A stretch of 64,000 nucleotides of DNA from Bowmanella dokdonensis. GTDB taxonomy: Bacteria > Pseudomonadota > Gammaproteobacteria > Enterobacterales > Alteromonadaceae. Both the position numbers and the translations under genes were made by a program. How positions within the stretch are numbered: the stretch's first letter is position 1; the number at the start of each line of letters is the position of its first letter. The notes beneath the pieces are model-generated. The model made no database searches and was not told the DNA's origin. It saw only the letters and a program-made list of their open reading frames with translations. The stretch is taken from positions 51,513 through 115,512 of the forward strand of contig NZ_JAFKCV010000013.1 of assembly GCF_017254865.1 (NCBI RefSeq). The letters run 5' to 3'. This document shows, in pieces, positions 28,805 through 37,369 of this stretch.

Positions 28805-29370
28805 AACAACAAGGACTGGTATTGGTCTTGGCACTACTGGTACTGATGAGCCTCACCATTTTGGGGGTGTCAGCAGTCAGCAGCAGCCTGATGCAGAACA
28901 AGATGGCTGTTTCAATGGAGAAGCAGTTACTGGCCTTTGATGCGGCGGAGGCAGCCCTGGCCGGGGTCATATTTGAATCTGAGGACACGCTGGTGCTGAC
29001 GGATGATAATTTGCTGGATCCGCTGTCCGAAGCCAGACAGGACGTCGCCATTGATTTGACCAATCAGGACCTGAGCTGTTTCGATCCCGTCAACTGGACG
29101 GCCCGGCAATTAACCAGTGCGGGTTTGACGGCGGGTACCCGCCATGACGCGGCCGGCAACTACTACAACAATCCCCAGCTTACCAGTTGGTCGAGAACGG
29201 CCTTCGTGGGGGAGCAGGCCTGTAAAGGCTCCAGCAACGTGATTGGCGGCAGCAATATCAGTTGTCATGTATTTCTGGTCAGGGGGTGCGGGCAACTGAG
29301 CGGTCAGTCCTATGCTATTGCCAATACCCTCAAAGCATCCGTTTTTGCCCCAGCCCAGGGCAATCAGTAA
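28801..29370 (+). CDS. pilX: Type IV pilus assembly protein PilX
   Basis: A 189-residue protein of the PilX class. A very short leader MKQQG is followed by the hydrophobic helix LVLVLALLVLMSLTILG and KMAVSMEKQLLAFDAAEAAL, the PilX_N hallmark. Position 5 of the mature protein is not Glu, as is usual for PilX. Four Cys residues in the C-terminal half may pair. It lies between pilW (4-nt overlap) and pilY1 (13-nt gap). Confidence 0.86.
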   Translation: MKQQGLVLVLALLVLMSLTILGVSAVSSSLMQNKMAVSMEKQLLAFDAAEAALAGVIFESEDTLVLTDDNLLDPLSEARQDVAIDLTNQDLSCFDPVNWTARQLTSAGLTAGTRHDAAGNYYNNPQLTSWSRTAFVGEQACKGSSNVIGGSNISCHVFLVRGCGQLSGQSYAIANTLKASVFAPAQGNQ

Positions 29371-29383
29371 GGTCGAGGTGGTT

Positions 29384-32300
29384 ATGTCCTTAAGAACGAG
29401 AGTTTCCCTGTTTGCATCTTGTTTGCTGACCTGTTCCATCAGTTTGACGACCTGGGCGGATGACCTGGAAATCTATCTGGGTACCGGAGGAGGGGCGACA
29501 ACCTATAATCCCAATGTGCTGTTTATCATGGATACTTCCGGCAGTATGGACGGCAAGGACGGCACAGACTATTCGCGGATGGCCAGGGTGCAGGAAGGAT
29601 TGAAGACGGTCCTGCAGTCCGTGACCAATATTAACGCCGGCCTGATGCGTTTTTCCGACTACGGGGGGCCGGTGCTCTATCCGGTCAGGCCCATTGATGA
29701 ACCGGTTGAGCCTGAGGTGGTAACTTCAGTGCTGCATCCCAGTGATGACGCCTATGAAAAAAACGGACTGGTCACACTGGGGGATGATGCGATTAAACTG
29801 GTGGATGGCACCGAAACCGTTACCAGCGGGTTGCGCTTCACTGACCTCAATATCCCCCGCGGGGCCAGCATCACCTCGGCCTTTATCCGCTTTACCTCGG
29901 ATCAGTTTAATTCCGTGGCTGCCAACATGAGTTTTAGCGGTGAACTGATAGGGGATACGGATACCTTCACCAATACCAGCAATAATATATCTTCACGCAG
30001 TAAGACGGCATCAAATGTTAGCTGGAATACCGACAATGACTGGCCTGTTTCCGGGGAACTGGTCACGACTCCGGATATCAGTGCGGTGGTACAGGAAATT
30101 GTCGACCAGAACAGTTGGTGCGGCGGCAACGCGCTGAACATTATTGTCACCGGACAGGGCCTGGGGGGGACAAGCTCCAGACTTATTCAGGCCCATGAAG
30201 AAGGCAGCGGTTTGTCCGCCCAATTGGTTGTGACCTATGACAAGGCAAGCGCCACGGGCTGTGTCTCGGGTGAATCGGTCTATCAGGTCGGTTCCGAGAA
30301 AGACAATGTGGAAGAGAAAGGCAACGGTTACGACTCTACCGGTACCGAGCTCACCTTCAATGACGACTATAACGCTTACGTGGGCATGAGGTTTACTAAT
30401 TTGCTGTTGCCGAAGAATGCTGTCATCAAGCAGGCCTATATCGAATTTACTGCCTATGACAAAGACACCAGTGGCGGCGCCTCCTTTGTTATCTCTGGCG
30501 TTAATGTGGACGATGCTGCAGATTTCAGCCCCCACAAACGTTATATGGTCAGGGATCTACCCAAAACCGCAGGGGTGACCTGGTCAAATATTCCGTCCTG
30601 GTACAAGAATGATGTTTACCAGACACCCTCCCTGGTCAGCATTGTGCAGCATCTGGTTAACCGGGCAGGATGGGAGCCCGGCAACGAAATGGCCTTTGTT
30701 ATTTCCGACATTGAGGGTGTGCGTGGCGCATACTCCTACAAAGGTAAACCTTCTGAAGCCCCACGCTTGGTGATCCGCTATGAAGGCAATGCCACGCCCG
30801 GAACCGTTTCAACGGTGCGGGAGCATCTGCTGAACAAAGTGGATGAGTTAAATGCCAATGGCCTGACACCTATTGTCGATACTCTGTACGAAGGCATTAA
30901 ATACTATGGTGGCCTGGAAGTGGATTATGGCCTGGCCCGGGGAACTTCCTCGGTCAGCAGCAGTGTGCGCAGAGCCACCCGGGTCAGCCACCGCCTATCT
31001 TACCTGGGGGCGGACCCGGTACGTCCCCCGGGCTGCAACGAAGACGATTTGTCTGACTATGACTGCATTTATGAATATATTCCATCCGGCGCCAGCTATA
31101 TCTCCCCGATCACGGACATGCAATGTCAGACCAACAACCATATCGTTCTGCTGTCTGACGGAGAGGCCAATAACAACCACAGTGTCGGAAAGATCGAGGC
31201 ATTGCTTGGCAAGAGCTGCACGGCTGGCGGCAGTGGTGGTGAGAAATGTGGCATCGACCTGATTAAAAACGTCAGCAAGGGCTCGGACTCGGTTATTGAT
31301 GCCCGAATTGTGACCCATACCATAGGTTTTGCGGCCAATGCCACGGCCAACAACTATCTTAACCAATTGGCCCTCAACGGTGGCGGCGGTTTCTATCAGG
31401 CTGATAACGCTGAGAATCTGGTCGACGCCTTTCAAAGTATTCTGAAAACGGTCAAGGACGTCAACGCAACCTTCGTTTCCCCTGGTGTGGCGGTTAACCA
31501 GCTGAACCGACTGACCCATAAGGATGAGCTCTATTTTGCGCTGTTCAAACCGGCCGAAGGCACTATCTGGCCCGGCAATTTGAAAAAGTACAAGATAAAC
31601 GGTGACGTTATTCTCGATAAGAACGGACAGGACGCAGTGGATGATGGCACGGGCTTCTTCCATGACAATTCACACAGCTACTGGTCAACCCTTGCCGATG
31701 GCAATGACGTGCGGGACGGCGGCGCGGCCAGCCAGTTGGATCTGGTGAGAAATATATACTATTTCAACGGTCCCGGTTCCATCATCGCCAGTGCAAACAG
31801 CCTGCATGAAGATAATGACAATATACTGGCCGGTGATTTGGGCATCGCGGCGGTGGCCGATCCTGAGATTGTGCGGGATGCCGTACTGAAGTGGGCAAGG
31901 GGCGTCGATGTATTTGATGATGACAACGACGGTTCAGTCGCGGATGTTCGCCTGCAAATGGGGGATACTATTCACTCTCAGCCTGTCATCGTCAACTATT
32001 CCACTACAGACAGTGCAATTATGGTGGCCACTAATCACGGTTTTCTGCATTCCTTTGACGCCAATACGGGTGAGGAAAACTTTGCCATTGCACCCAAGGA
32101 GTTATTGGGCAATCTGTATGACTTCTATCAGGATAATTCCACTTTCAATCATATATATGGGATGGATGGGGATCTGGTATTTCGCGATACAGGCGTCAAG
32201 AAGATCCTCTATGCGGGAATGCGCCGCGGCGGAAACAACTACTATGCTTTTGATATTACCAACAAGATGGCTCCCAGTCTGATGTTTGAAATCAAGGGCG

Positions 32301-33463
32301 GTAGCCCGGGTTTCGAGAAACTCGGTCAGACCTGGTCGAGGCCTACGGTAACCAAGGTCAAGATTGGCGCCGCTAGCAAGACGGTACTTATCTTTGGTGG
32401 TGGCTACGATACGGATCAGGACAACAAGGTTCTGCGGGGGCCGGATGTGGTGGGTAATGCCGTCTATATGGTTGACGCCGATACCGGTCAGTTACTCTGG
32501 TCTGCCAGTAACAGCAGTGCTGATTTGAATCTTGCCAGCATGGATTACAGCATTCCGGCCAGGATCTCTGTGGTCGACAGAGAAAATGACGGCTTTGCCG
32601 ATCATATGTATGTGGTTGACACTGGTGGGCAGTTGTTCCGGCTGGATATCCACAACGGCAGTGGTACCAGCGAACTGGTCACAGGAGGGCTGATGGCCAG
32701 CCTGGCGGCAGATGGATCGGCTGCGGATAACAGACGTTTCTACTATGGTCCGGATATTTCTGAAATCAGCCTGGCCAATGAGCATTACTATGCCGTGGCA
32801 TTGGGCACTGGTTACCGCGCCCATCCATTGAATACAGAGATCCAGGACAATTTTTATATGATCAAGGACAGCGGCGTGTTTGTCCTGGATACGGATGGAA
32901 ATTACACCATGCCGGCAGCTCCACTCACTGCAAATGATCTTTACGATGCCACCAATCATCTGTTGACCAACAGCGACAGTGAAGTAAAAGATCTGGAAAC
33001 CGCTGCTTTTGCTGACAAGGCCGGTTGGTATATCCGTCTGGGCAGTGGGGGAGAGAAGGTTCTGGCGTCGCCGCTGATCCTTAACTACCGACTATTCTTT
33101 ACCACCTATATACCGGCTTCCATCGCTGAGAGCGAATGTGCTCCTCCCACCGGTAACAGCCGTGCCTATCTGGTGGAACTGATCAACGGCAATGCCGTGG
33201 TGGATCTGAACAACAACAATGAGAAAGAGCATGCAGACCGGTTCGCAGACCTTAAGCAGACCGGCATAGCTCCCGATACCAAGATACTCATTGAGGATAT
33301 CATCAAGCCGGTAGTCTGCCTGGGAACCGAATGCACCTCGGCTGTCATTGATGAGGAGGATCCCTGTGGGTCAGACTTCGAATGTCTGGCGGAGAATATT
33401 TATGGCCGCTTTGAACGGGTTCAACGCAGCAGTTGGAAGACGGAAAATGAAACAGATCAGTAA
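29384..33463 (+). CDS. pilY1: Type IV pilus tip/assembly factor PilY1 with inserted repeat domains
   Basis: A 1359-residue secreted protein; P. aeruginosa PilY1 is about 1160. A signal peptide (cleavage near TTWA/DD) precedes a VWA domain with a MIDAS D50-TSGSM. After the first VWA part, two tandem units of about 150 residues are inserted (about 125-285 and 310-468). They share the patterns GLRFTDLNIPRGASI/GMRFTNLLLPKNAVI, xIxxxVQxxVxxxxW and RLxxxxE...LVVTYD/LVIRYEG, resembling DNRLRE-type beta-sandwich modules. VWA resumes near 490-710 (HIVLLSDGEANNN). The C-terminal beta-propeller region has the Ca2+ loop DDDNDGSVADV. ATG 29384 follows GAGG and yields a proper signal peptide. The pilE start overlaps the 3' end by 17 nt. 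Confidence 0.92.
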   Translation: MSLRTRVSLFASCLLTCSISLTTWADDLEIYLGTGGGATTYNPNVLFIMDTSGSMDGKDGTDYSRMARVQEGLKTVLQSVTNINAGLMRFSDYGGPVLYPVRPIDEPVEPEVVTSVLHPSDDAYEKNGLVTLGDDAIKLVDGTETVTSGLRFTDLNIPRGASITSAFIRFTSDQFNSVAANMSFSGELIGDTDTFTNTSNNISSRSKTASNVSWNTDNDWPVSGELVTTPDISAVVQEIVDQNSWCGGNALNIIVTGQGLGGTSSRLIQAHEEGSGLSAQLVVTYDKASATGCVSGESVYQVGSEKDNVEEKGNGYDSTGTELTFNDDYNAYVGMRFTNLLLPKNAVIKQAYIEFTAYDKDTSGGASFVISGVNVDDAADFSPHKRYMVRDLPKTAGVTWSNIPSWYKNDVYQTPSLVSIVQHLVNRAGWEPGNEMAFVISDIEGVRGAYSYKGKPSEAPRLVIRYEGNATPGTVSTVREHLLNKVDELNANGLTPIVDTLYEGIKYYGGLEVDYGLARGTSSVSSSVRRATRVSHRLSYLGADPVRPPGCNEDDLSDYDCIYEYIPSGASYISPITDMQCQTNNHIVLLSDGEANNNHSVGKIEALLGKSCTAGGSGGEKCGIDLIKNVSKGSDSVIDARIVTHTIGFAANATANNYLNQLALNGGGGFYQADNAENLVDAFQSILKTVKDVNATFVSPGVAVNQLNRLTHKDELYFALFKPAEGTIWPGNLKKYKINGDVILDKNGQDAVDDGTGFFHDNSHSYWSTLADGNDVRDGGAASQLDLVRNIYYFNGPGSIIASANSLHEDNDNILAGDLGIAAVADPEIVRDAVLKWARGVDVFDDDNDGSVADVRLQMGDTIHSQPVIVNYSTTDSAIMVATNHGFLHSFDANTGEENFAIAPKELLGNLYDFYQDNSTFNHIYGMDGDLVFRDTGVKKILYAGMRRGGNNYYAFDITNKMAPSLMFEIKGGSPGFEKLGQTWSRPTVTKVKIGAASKTVLIFGGGYDTDQDNKVLRGPDVVGNAVYMVDADTGQLLWSASNSSADLNLASMDYSIPARISVVDRENDGFADHMYVVDTGGQLFRLDIHNGSGTSELVTGGLMASLAADGSAADNRRFYYGPDISEISLANEHYYAVALGTGYRAHPLNTEIQDNFYMIKDSGVFVLDTDGNYTMPAAPLTANDLYDATNHLLTNSDSEVKDLETAAFADKAGWYIRLGSGGEKVLASPLILNYRLFFTTYIPASIAESECAPPTGNSRAYLVELINGNAVVDLNNNNEKEHADRFADLKQTGIAPDTKILIEDIIKPVVCLGTECTSAVIDEEDPCGSDFECLAENIYGRFERVQRSSWKTENETDQ

Positions 33464-33914
33464 TAACGGCTTTTCTCTGATAGAACTAATGATAGTGGTG
33501 GCCATTATCGGCATCATCGCCAGCATTGCTTACCCGTCCTATGTGAGCTTTGTGGTAGGGAGCAATCGGGGGGCGGCTCAGGCCGATTTGATGGCTTTGG
33601 CCGCAGCAATGGAAAGACATAAGGTGGCCAATTATAGCTACAAAGGTGCCGCGTCAGGCGGTGCCGATACAGGCAGTCCCGCCGTTTTTCATGCTCATTC
33701 GCCATCCAGTGAGCCTGCAGGCAACAAGAAATATGATCTGAAGATTGCCACCATCTCTGCCACTGGCAATAGTTACAGCATCAAGGCGGAGCCAGTTAGT
33801 GGCACTCCCCAAGCCGATGACGGCGATCTCTATTACTTCAGCGATGGACGTAAAGGCTGGGATCAGAATAAAGATGGCAGCCTGGCTGCCGGGGAATATT
33901 GCTGGGCCTGTTAG
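33447..33914 (+). CDS. pilE: Type IV minor pilin PilE
   Basis: A 155-residue pilin. MKQISNNG^FSLIELMIVVAIIGIIA gives a classical class III signal with Glu5. The globular part ends GEYCWAC with a terminal Cys pair. It has an EF-hand-like stretch DQNKDGSLAAGEY near the C-terminus, a possible Ca2+ site. ATG 33447 lies inside the end of pilY1 (17-nt overlap) with GGAAG upstream. This ends the first, plus-strand pilin set. The next gene is convergent, 4 nt away. Confidence 0.88.
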   Translation: MKQISNNGFSLIELMIVVAIIGIIASIAYPSYVSFVVGSNRGAAQADLMALAAAMERHKVANYSYKGAASGGADTGSPAVFHAHSPSSEPAGNKKYDLKIATISATGNSYSIKAEPVSGTPQADDGDLYYFSDGRKGWDQNKDGSLAAGEYCWAC

Positions 33915-33918
33915 ATAA

Positions 33919-34476
33919 CTAGTTGCAGTTTAAGGCAACGCCATTCAGATCTTCATGAATACTGTCGTTGTCTGTATCCTGACTGACTTTTACTCTGCCG
34001 CTGACGGTTAAACCCAGCCCCCTGGCGAATCTGGCCTCACCGTCCTCATCACAGAATAGCAGCATAGTGTTGAGGTTGGCGGCGCCACTACGATCAAACT
34101 GAATGGCCCCATTGGGCCCTTTTATATCAATGCCCTCTGGGCTCACATCAGTGCTGGCAAGCAGCTCCTCGTTATTGTTCCTGCCGCCACTGGCATCCAG
34201 GTCGATAAAAGCCATCTTGGCATCGGTCCAGTCCGAAGTGCAACTGGCAAAATCCTGCGTGGGACAAAAAATCGCTGTGTTCTGCTCATCAATGGCCGTA
34301 TGCCTGGCTAATTGCATGACCGCGCTGGTCTCATTAAGCTGCGAAGTAATTTTGTTGCTGATAAGTATATCTCTGACATTTGGGGCCACTACCACCAGCA
34401 GAATACTGACAATAGCAATGCTGATCATCAGCTCCAATAGCGTCATACCTTGCTCAGACCGGTGTAAAGTTTTCAT
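33919..34476 (-). CDS. GspH/FimT-type pseudopilin
   Basis: A 185-residue pseudopilin. MKTLHRSEQG^MTLLELMISIAIVSILL shows the prepilin site after G10 and Glu5. The body fits GspH/FimT/FimU (AVMQLARHTAIDEQ, a frequent helix in this family, and the late segment LNTMLLFCDEDG). ATG 34476 is taken because GAGG lies 6 nt upstream. A FimU-like component normally precedes pilV, and none does here, so this inverted gene may supply that role. Confidence 0.84.
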   Translation of the reverse strand: MKTLHRSEQGMTLLELMISIAIVSILLVVVAPNVRDILISNKITSQLNETSAVMQLARHTAIDEQNTAIFCPTQDFASCTSDWTDAKMAFIDLDASGGRNNNEELLASTDVSPEGIDIKGPNGAIQFDRSGAANLNTMLLFCDEDGEARFARGLGLTVSGRVKVSQDTDNDSIHEDLNGVALNCN

Positions 34477-34596
34477 GTTTGACCTCAAACAGACTGTTTT
34501 GATGCTCACAGGATAACTTGAAGCGGACACGAAACAGGTATGGATTTCAGGCAGAAGTTATTCTGTGCTGTAGTGCAACGCGCCAAACCGTTTTTC

Positions 34597-35016
34597 CTAC
34601 CAGCAAGTTGCGGGGGCCTTGTTCATCGACTGATCAAGGGTCAGGGGCGTGCAGGCTGCATCAGCCGTCTGGCTGCCTTTGGCTGTGGCATTGAGCTGAT
34701 AGGTGGTAGCGCTGACATTGCTGATGCTGAAGGTATAGTAATCGCTTACCGGCATGCCGATGTCTGCCTCAGTGGCATAGCTATTATTGTTCAGCCGATA
34801 ATTTTCCTGTTGCAGCTGCAATTGCAGTAATTGTTGTTGGGCATTGCCTCTGCGTGATTCCTGTATCTGGCTCTGATAGGCGGGAAAAGCAATGGCGGCA
34901 ATGATGCCGACGATGGCGATGACAATCATCAGTTCGAGTAATGTAAATCCTTGGCTACACTCCGAATAATACTGATCCCGACAGGGTCTGAATCTTACGC
35001 TATTATCTATCGGCAT
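34597..35016 (-). CDS. PilE-like type IV pilin
   Basis: A 139-residue pilin with an unusually long leader of about 23 residues ([23 protein letters not shown]^[14 protein letters not shown] in two parts), Glu5 and a hydrophobic helix. The globular part starts [25 protein letters not shown] and ends CW, with a disulphide-capable Cys pair. Start choice is uncertain: ATG 35016 lacks a clear RBS and TTG 35040 would give a 31-residue leader. It is on the minus strand together with the GspH-like gene 120 nt downstream, and divergent from the second pilin set at 35090. Confidence 0.83.
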   Translation of the reverse strand: MPIDNSVRFRPCRDQYYSECSQGFTLLELMIVIAIVGIIAAIAFPAYQSQIQESRRGNAQQQLLQLQLQQENYRLNNNSYATEADIGMPVSDYYTFSISNVSATTYQLNATAKGSQTADAACTPLTLDQSMNKAPATCW

Positions 35017-35089
35017 CTGCGGTTTCTCATGTCTGGGCAAGAGACAGTATCTGGTTTCTTACTTTAATTATAGAACCGTTCCAAAAACC

Positions 35090-35626
35090 ATGGAAAGCGA
35101 ACCACACCCTCCTAATAATTCTGCCGGTATTACCCTGCTTGAAATACTTATGGCTATTGCGGTGATTGCCATCACCCTCACCCTGGGGGCACCGGCAGTA
35201 ATTAATGCTTTTCAGAGCCATTATGTCAAAGGAGCCACTGAGAGCAGCTACTATATGCTCGGCCTGGCCCGTTCCACCGCCATTAGTCAGGGGGCTGATA
35301 TCACTATTGATATCAACGATGGAACAAACTGGTGTCTGGGCATCAGTGACACCGGCCCTTGCGATTGCACTCAGGCCAATAGTTGTCTGGTTAATGGTGT
35401 GGAACAGGTGGCAGATGCAGAGGATTTCCCCGGTGTCAGTGTTTCCAATGTCACCTTTGTCGGCGGCCAGTCTGTTATCGACGGTATGCGGGGGCTGGCA
35501 GTGGGCAGTGCAGGTTCGATGCAATTTGACCGGGCTGACGACAGGCTGAGACTGGTTCTTAGCAATCTGGCTAGGGCACGTATTTGTCGCGTTCAAGGTG
35601 ATATCGCGGGGTACCCAGCGTGCTGA
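35090..35626 (+). CDS. GspH/FimT-type pseudopilin (second set)
   Basis: A 178-residue pseudopilin. MESEPHPPNNSAG^ITLLEILMAIAVIA has cleavage after G13 and Glu5. The body carries the GspH-like GLARSTAISQGADITIDINDG and ends with the RVQGDIAGYPAC tail. Five Cys residues lie mid-protein (CLGISDTGPCDCTQANSC region). It opens the second minor pilin set and overlaps the next gene by 7 nt. Confidence 0.84.
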   Translation: MESEPHPPNNSAGITLLEILMAIAVIAITLTLGAPAVINAFQSHYVKGATESSYYMLGLARSTAISQGADITIDINDGTNWCLGISDTGPCDCTQANSCLVNGVEQVADAEDFPGVSVSNVTFVGGQSVIDGMRGLAVGSAGSMQFDRADDRLRLVLSNLARARICRVQGDIAGYPAC

Positions 35627-36246
35627 GTAGGCAAAAACATCAAGGTCTGGGTTTGGTGGAGTTGATGATTGCTGCCACCCTTGGGCTTGTCAGCCTGATG
35701 CTGCTGGCCTCTGTCATGGGCTATGGCATTGGAACCAACAGCAATCTCTTAATGCAATCGCGTCTTAATGAAGAACTCAAAGCCGTTTCACTGCTGATTG
35801 GACGGGAGCTCAGGCGTGCCGGTTACAACGCCAATTCAATTTTGATGGTCGCCGATCCTGTTGCCAATCCGTCACCTTTTCGAAATTCCCTGCAAGTTTC
35901 GGCTTATGCCGGAGAAGCCGCTGACAGTTGTATTCTGTTCAGCTATGACCAGGATGCGGATGGTGTCCTGGATGTGCTTGCAGGCAATGAGAATTTTGGC
36001 TTCCGGCTCAGGGATGAGGCAATTGAAATGCGCCAGGGAAGCCTGACTTGTACAGAGGTGGGCTGGCAGGATCTGACCGATACCGGCATGGTCGAAGTGT
36101 CGCAGTTGCAGTTTGTGCTCAATCAGGTCGTGTCCAACAATGTGACCCGCTCTGACGTTACGTTCACTATTACCGGCCATCTGACCGACAATCCCAACAT
36201 CAGCCGCACCTATCAGGAAACCATATCGGTGAGAAGTTATGACTAG
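35620..36246 (+). CDS. PilW-like minor pilin (second set)
   Basis: A 208-residue protein starting at GTG 35620, overlapping the previous stop. MLSRQKHQG^LGLVELMIAATLGLVSL has the prepilin site after G9 and Glu5. The features ELKAVSLLIGRELRRAGYN and NFGFRLRDEAIEMRQ are typical of PilW-like proteins. It overlaps the PilX-like gene by 8 nt, showing tight translational coupling. Confidence 0.84.
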   Translation: MLSRQKHQGLGLVELMIAATLGLVSLMLLASVMGYGIGTNSNLLMQSRLNEELKAVSLLIGRELRRAGYNANSILMVADPVANPSPFRNSLQVSAYAGEAADSCILFSYDQDADGVLDVLAGNENFGFRLRDEAIEMRQGSLTCTEVGWQDLTDTGMVEVSQLQFVLNQVVSNNVTRSDVTFTITGHLTDNPNISRTYQETISVRSYD

Positions 36247-37360
36247 TTGCACACAACCCTCCCGTCAGCAGGGGGCCGTCATCCTGATTTCCGTGGTGCT
36301 GCTGCTCATCATAGTCCTGGCGGTAACGCTCTACACCGGCCGGGTCAAGGTCCTGGAGCAAAAGGTCCTGCTCAATGAACAGAACTATCGTATTGGCTTT
36401 AGCGCAGCTGAAGCGGGTCTGATGCGTGTGCTGGGATTGCTCTCCGAAGAACCTGCCTGGAACGGGGCTGCCGTAGTTGACGATCTGGATACCAATGCCA
36501 CCTATACGGTCAGCGGCGTTCGTCAGGAGGTACCGCGTCAGTCCAGTACGGTCACTGTGGTGAGTCTGACCTCCCAGGGACAATCCCCGGATGGTCTTGG
36601 GACAGTGACAATTCAGGAGCAGGCCCTGTTGTATTCGGTACTGGCCAATCCACCCGATGCCCCTCTGATAGTGGCCGGAGGGCTGAATGTGGGCGGCAAC
36701 TTCGAAGTCACCGCCAACCCCAATGGGGGAGGCACCGGTGTGCCACTGTCCATCTGGACCGATATGGCCGTTGACATGAATAATGGCAGCGGCACCACCT
36801 GTGGCCTGCATGAATCTCAGACCGGTACCTGTAGCAGTGATGCCTATTCAGAGAAAGGCTTTAAAGGGCTGGATATTGTCGACGATGATCCCGGCTTTCC
36901 CCCTGATCTGATGGAGTATCTGTTTAATGTACCGGAAGCCGAGTGGCCGCAATTAAGAGCCGATGCAGACTTGCGCTTGAACTCCTGCGCGGGTCTGGGA
37001 CCGGCCAGTGTCGGGCTTATCTGGGTGGACGGTAATTGCAGTGTTAATGCCAATACTATAATCGGCAGCCTCGCCAACCCGGTCATCCTGATTGTTACTG
37101 ACGGGGATATCACCATGAACGGGGGGGCTGAGCTGAACGGCATCCTGTTTTCTTTTCGCAAGCCCACCACAGTCAATCCATTTGAGATCAATATGATAGG
37201 GGGGGCCAGAGTAAACGGGGTCGTGGCTTCCAATCATCCTGTTGGCCATGCAAACGGTACCTATAATGCGGTTTATGACGCCGATGTGCTGTCTTCTATT
37301 GAGGAACATGACGCTTTTCGGCGAGTGGGGCGGATACCCGGTAGCTGGCGTGATTTCTAG
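36239..37360 (+). CDS. PilX-like protein with extended C-terminal domain (second set)
   Basis: A 373-residue protein, about twice the usual PilX size. The leader MTSCTQPSRQQG and helix AVILISVVLLLIIVLAVTL are followed by a PilX_N-like region (LNEQNYRIGFSAAEAGLMR). The extra C-terminal 200 residues contain repeated Gly/Asn turns (GGLNVGGNFEVTANPNGGG, GGAELNGILFSFR, GGARVNGVVASNH) that look like a short beta-helix with repeating rungs. It lies between the PilW-like and PilV-like genes. The gap to the next gene is under 10 nt. Confidence 0.78.
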   Translation: MTSCTQPSRQQGAVILISVVLLLIIVLAVTLYTGRVKVLEQKVLLNEQNYRIGFSAAEAGLMRVLGLLSEEPAWNGAAVVDDLDTNATYTVSGVRQEVPRQSSTVTVVSLTSQGQSPDGLGTVTIQEQALLYSVLANPPDAPLIVAGGLNVGGNFEVTANPNGGGTGVPLSIWTDMAVDMNNGSGTTCGLHESQTGTCSSDAYSEKGFKGLDIVDDDPGFPPDLMEYLFNVPEAEWPQLRADADLRLNSCAGLGPASVGLIWVDGNCSVNANTIIGSLANPVILIVTDGDITMNGGAELNGILFSFRKPTTVNPFEINMIGGARVNGVVASNHPVGHANGTYNAVYDADVLSSIEEHDAFRRVGRIPGSWRDF

Positions 37361-37369
37361 GAGCATATG

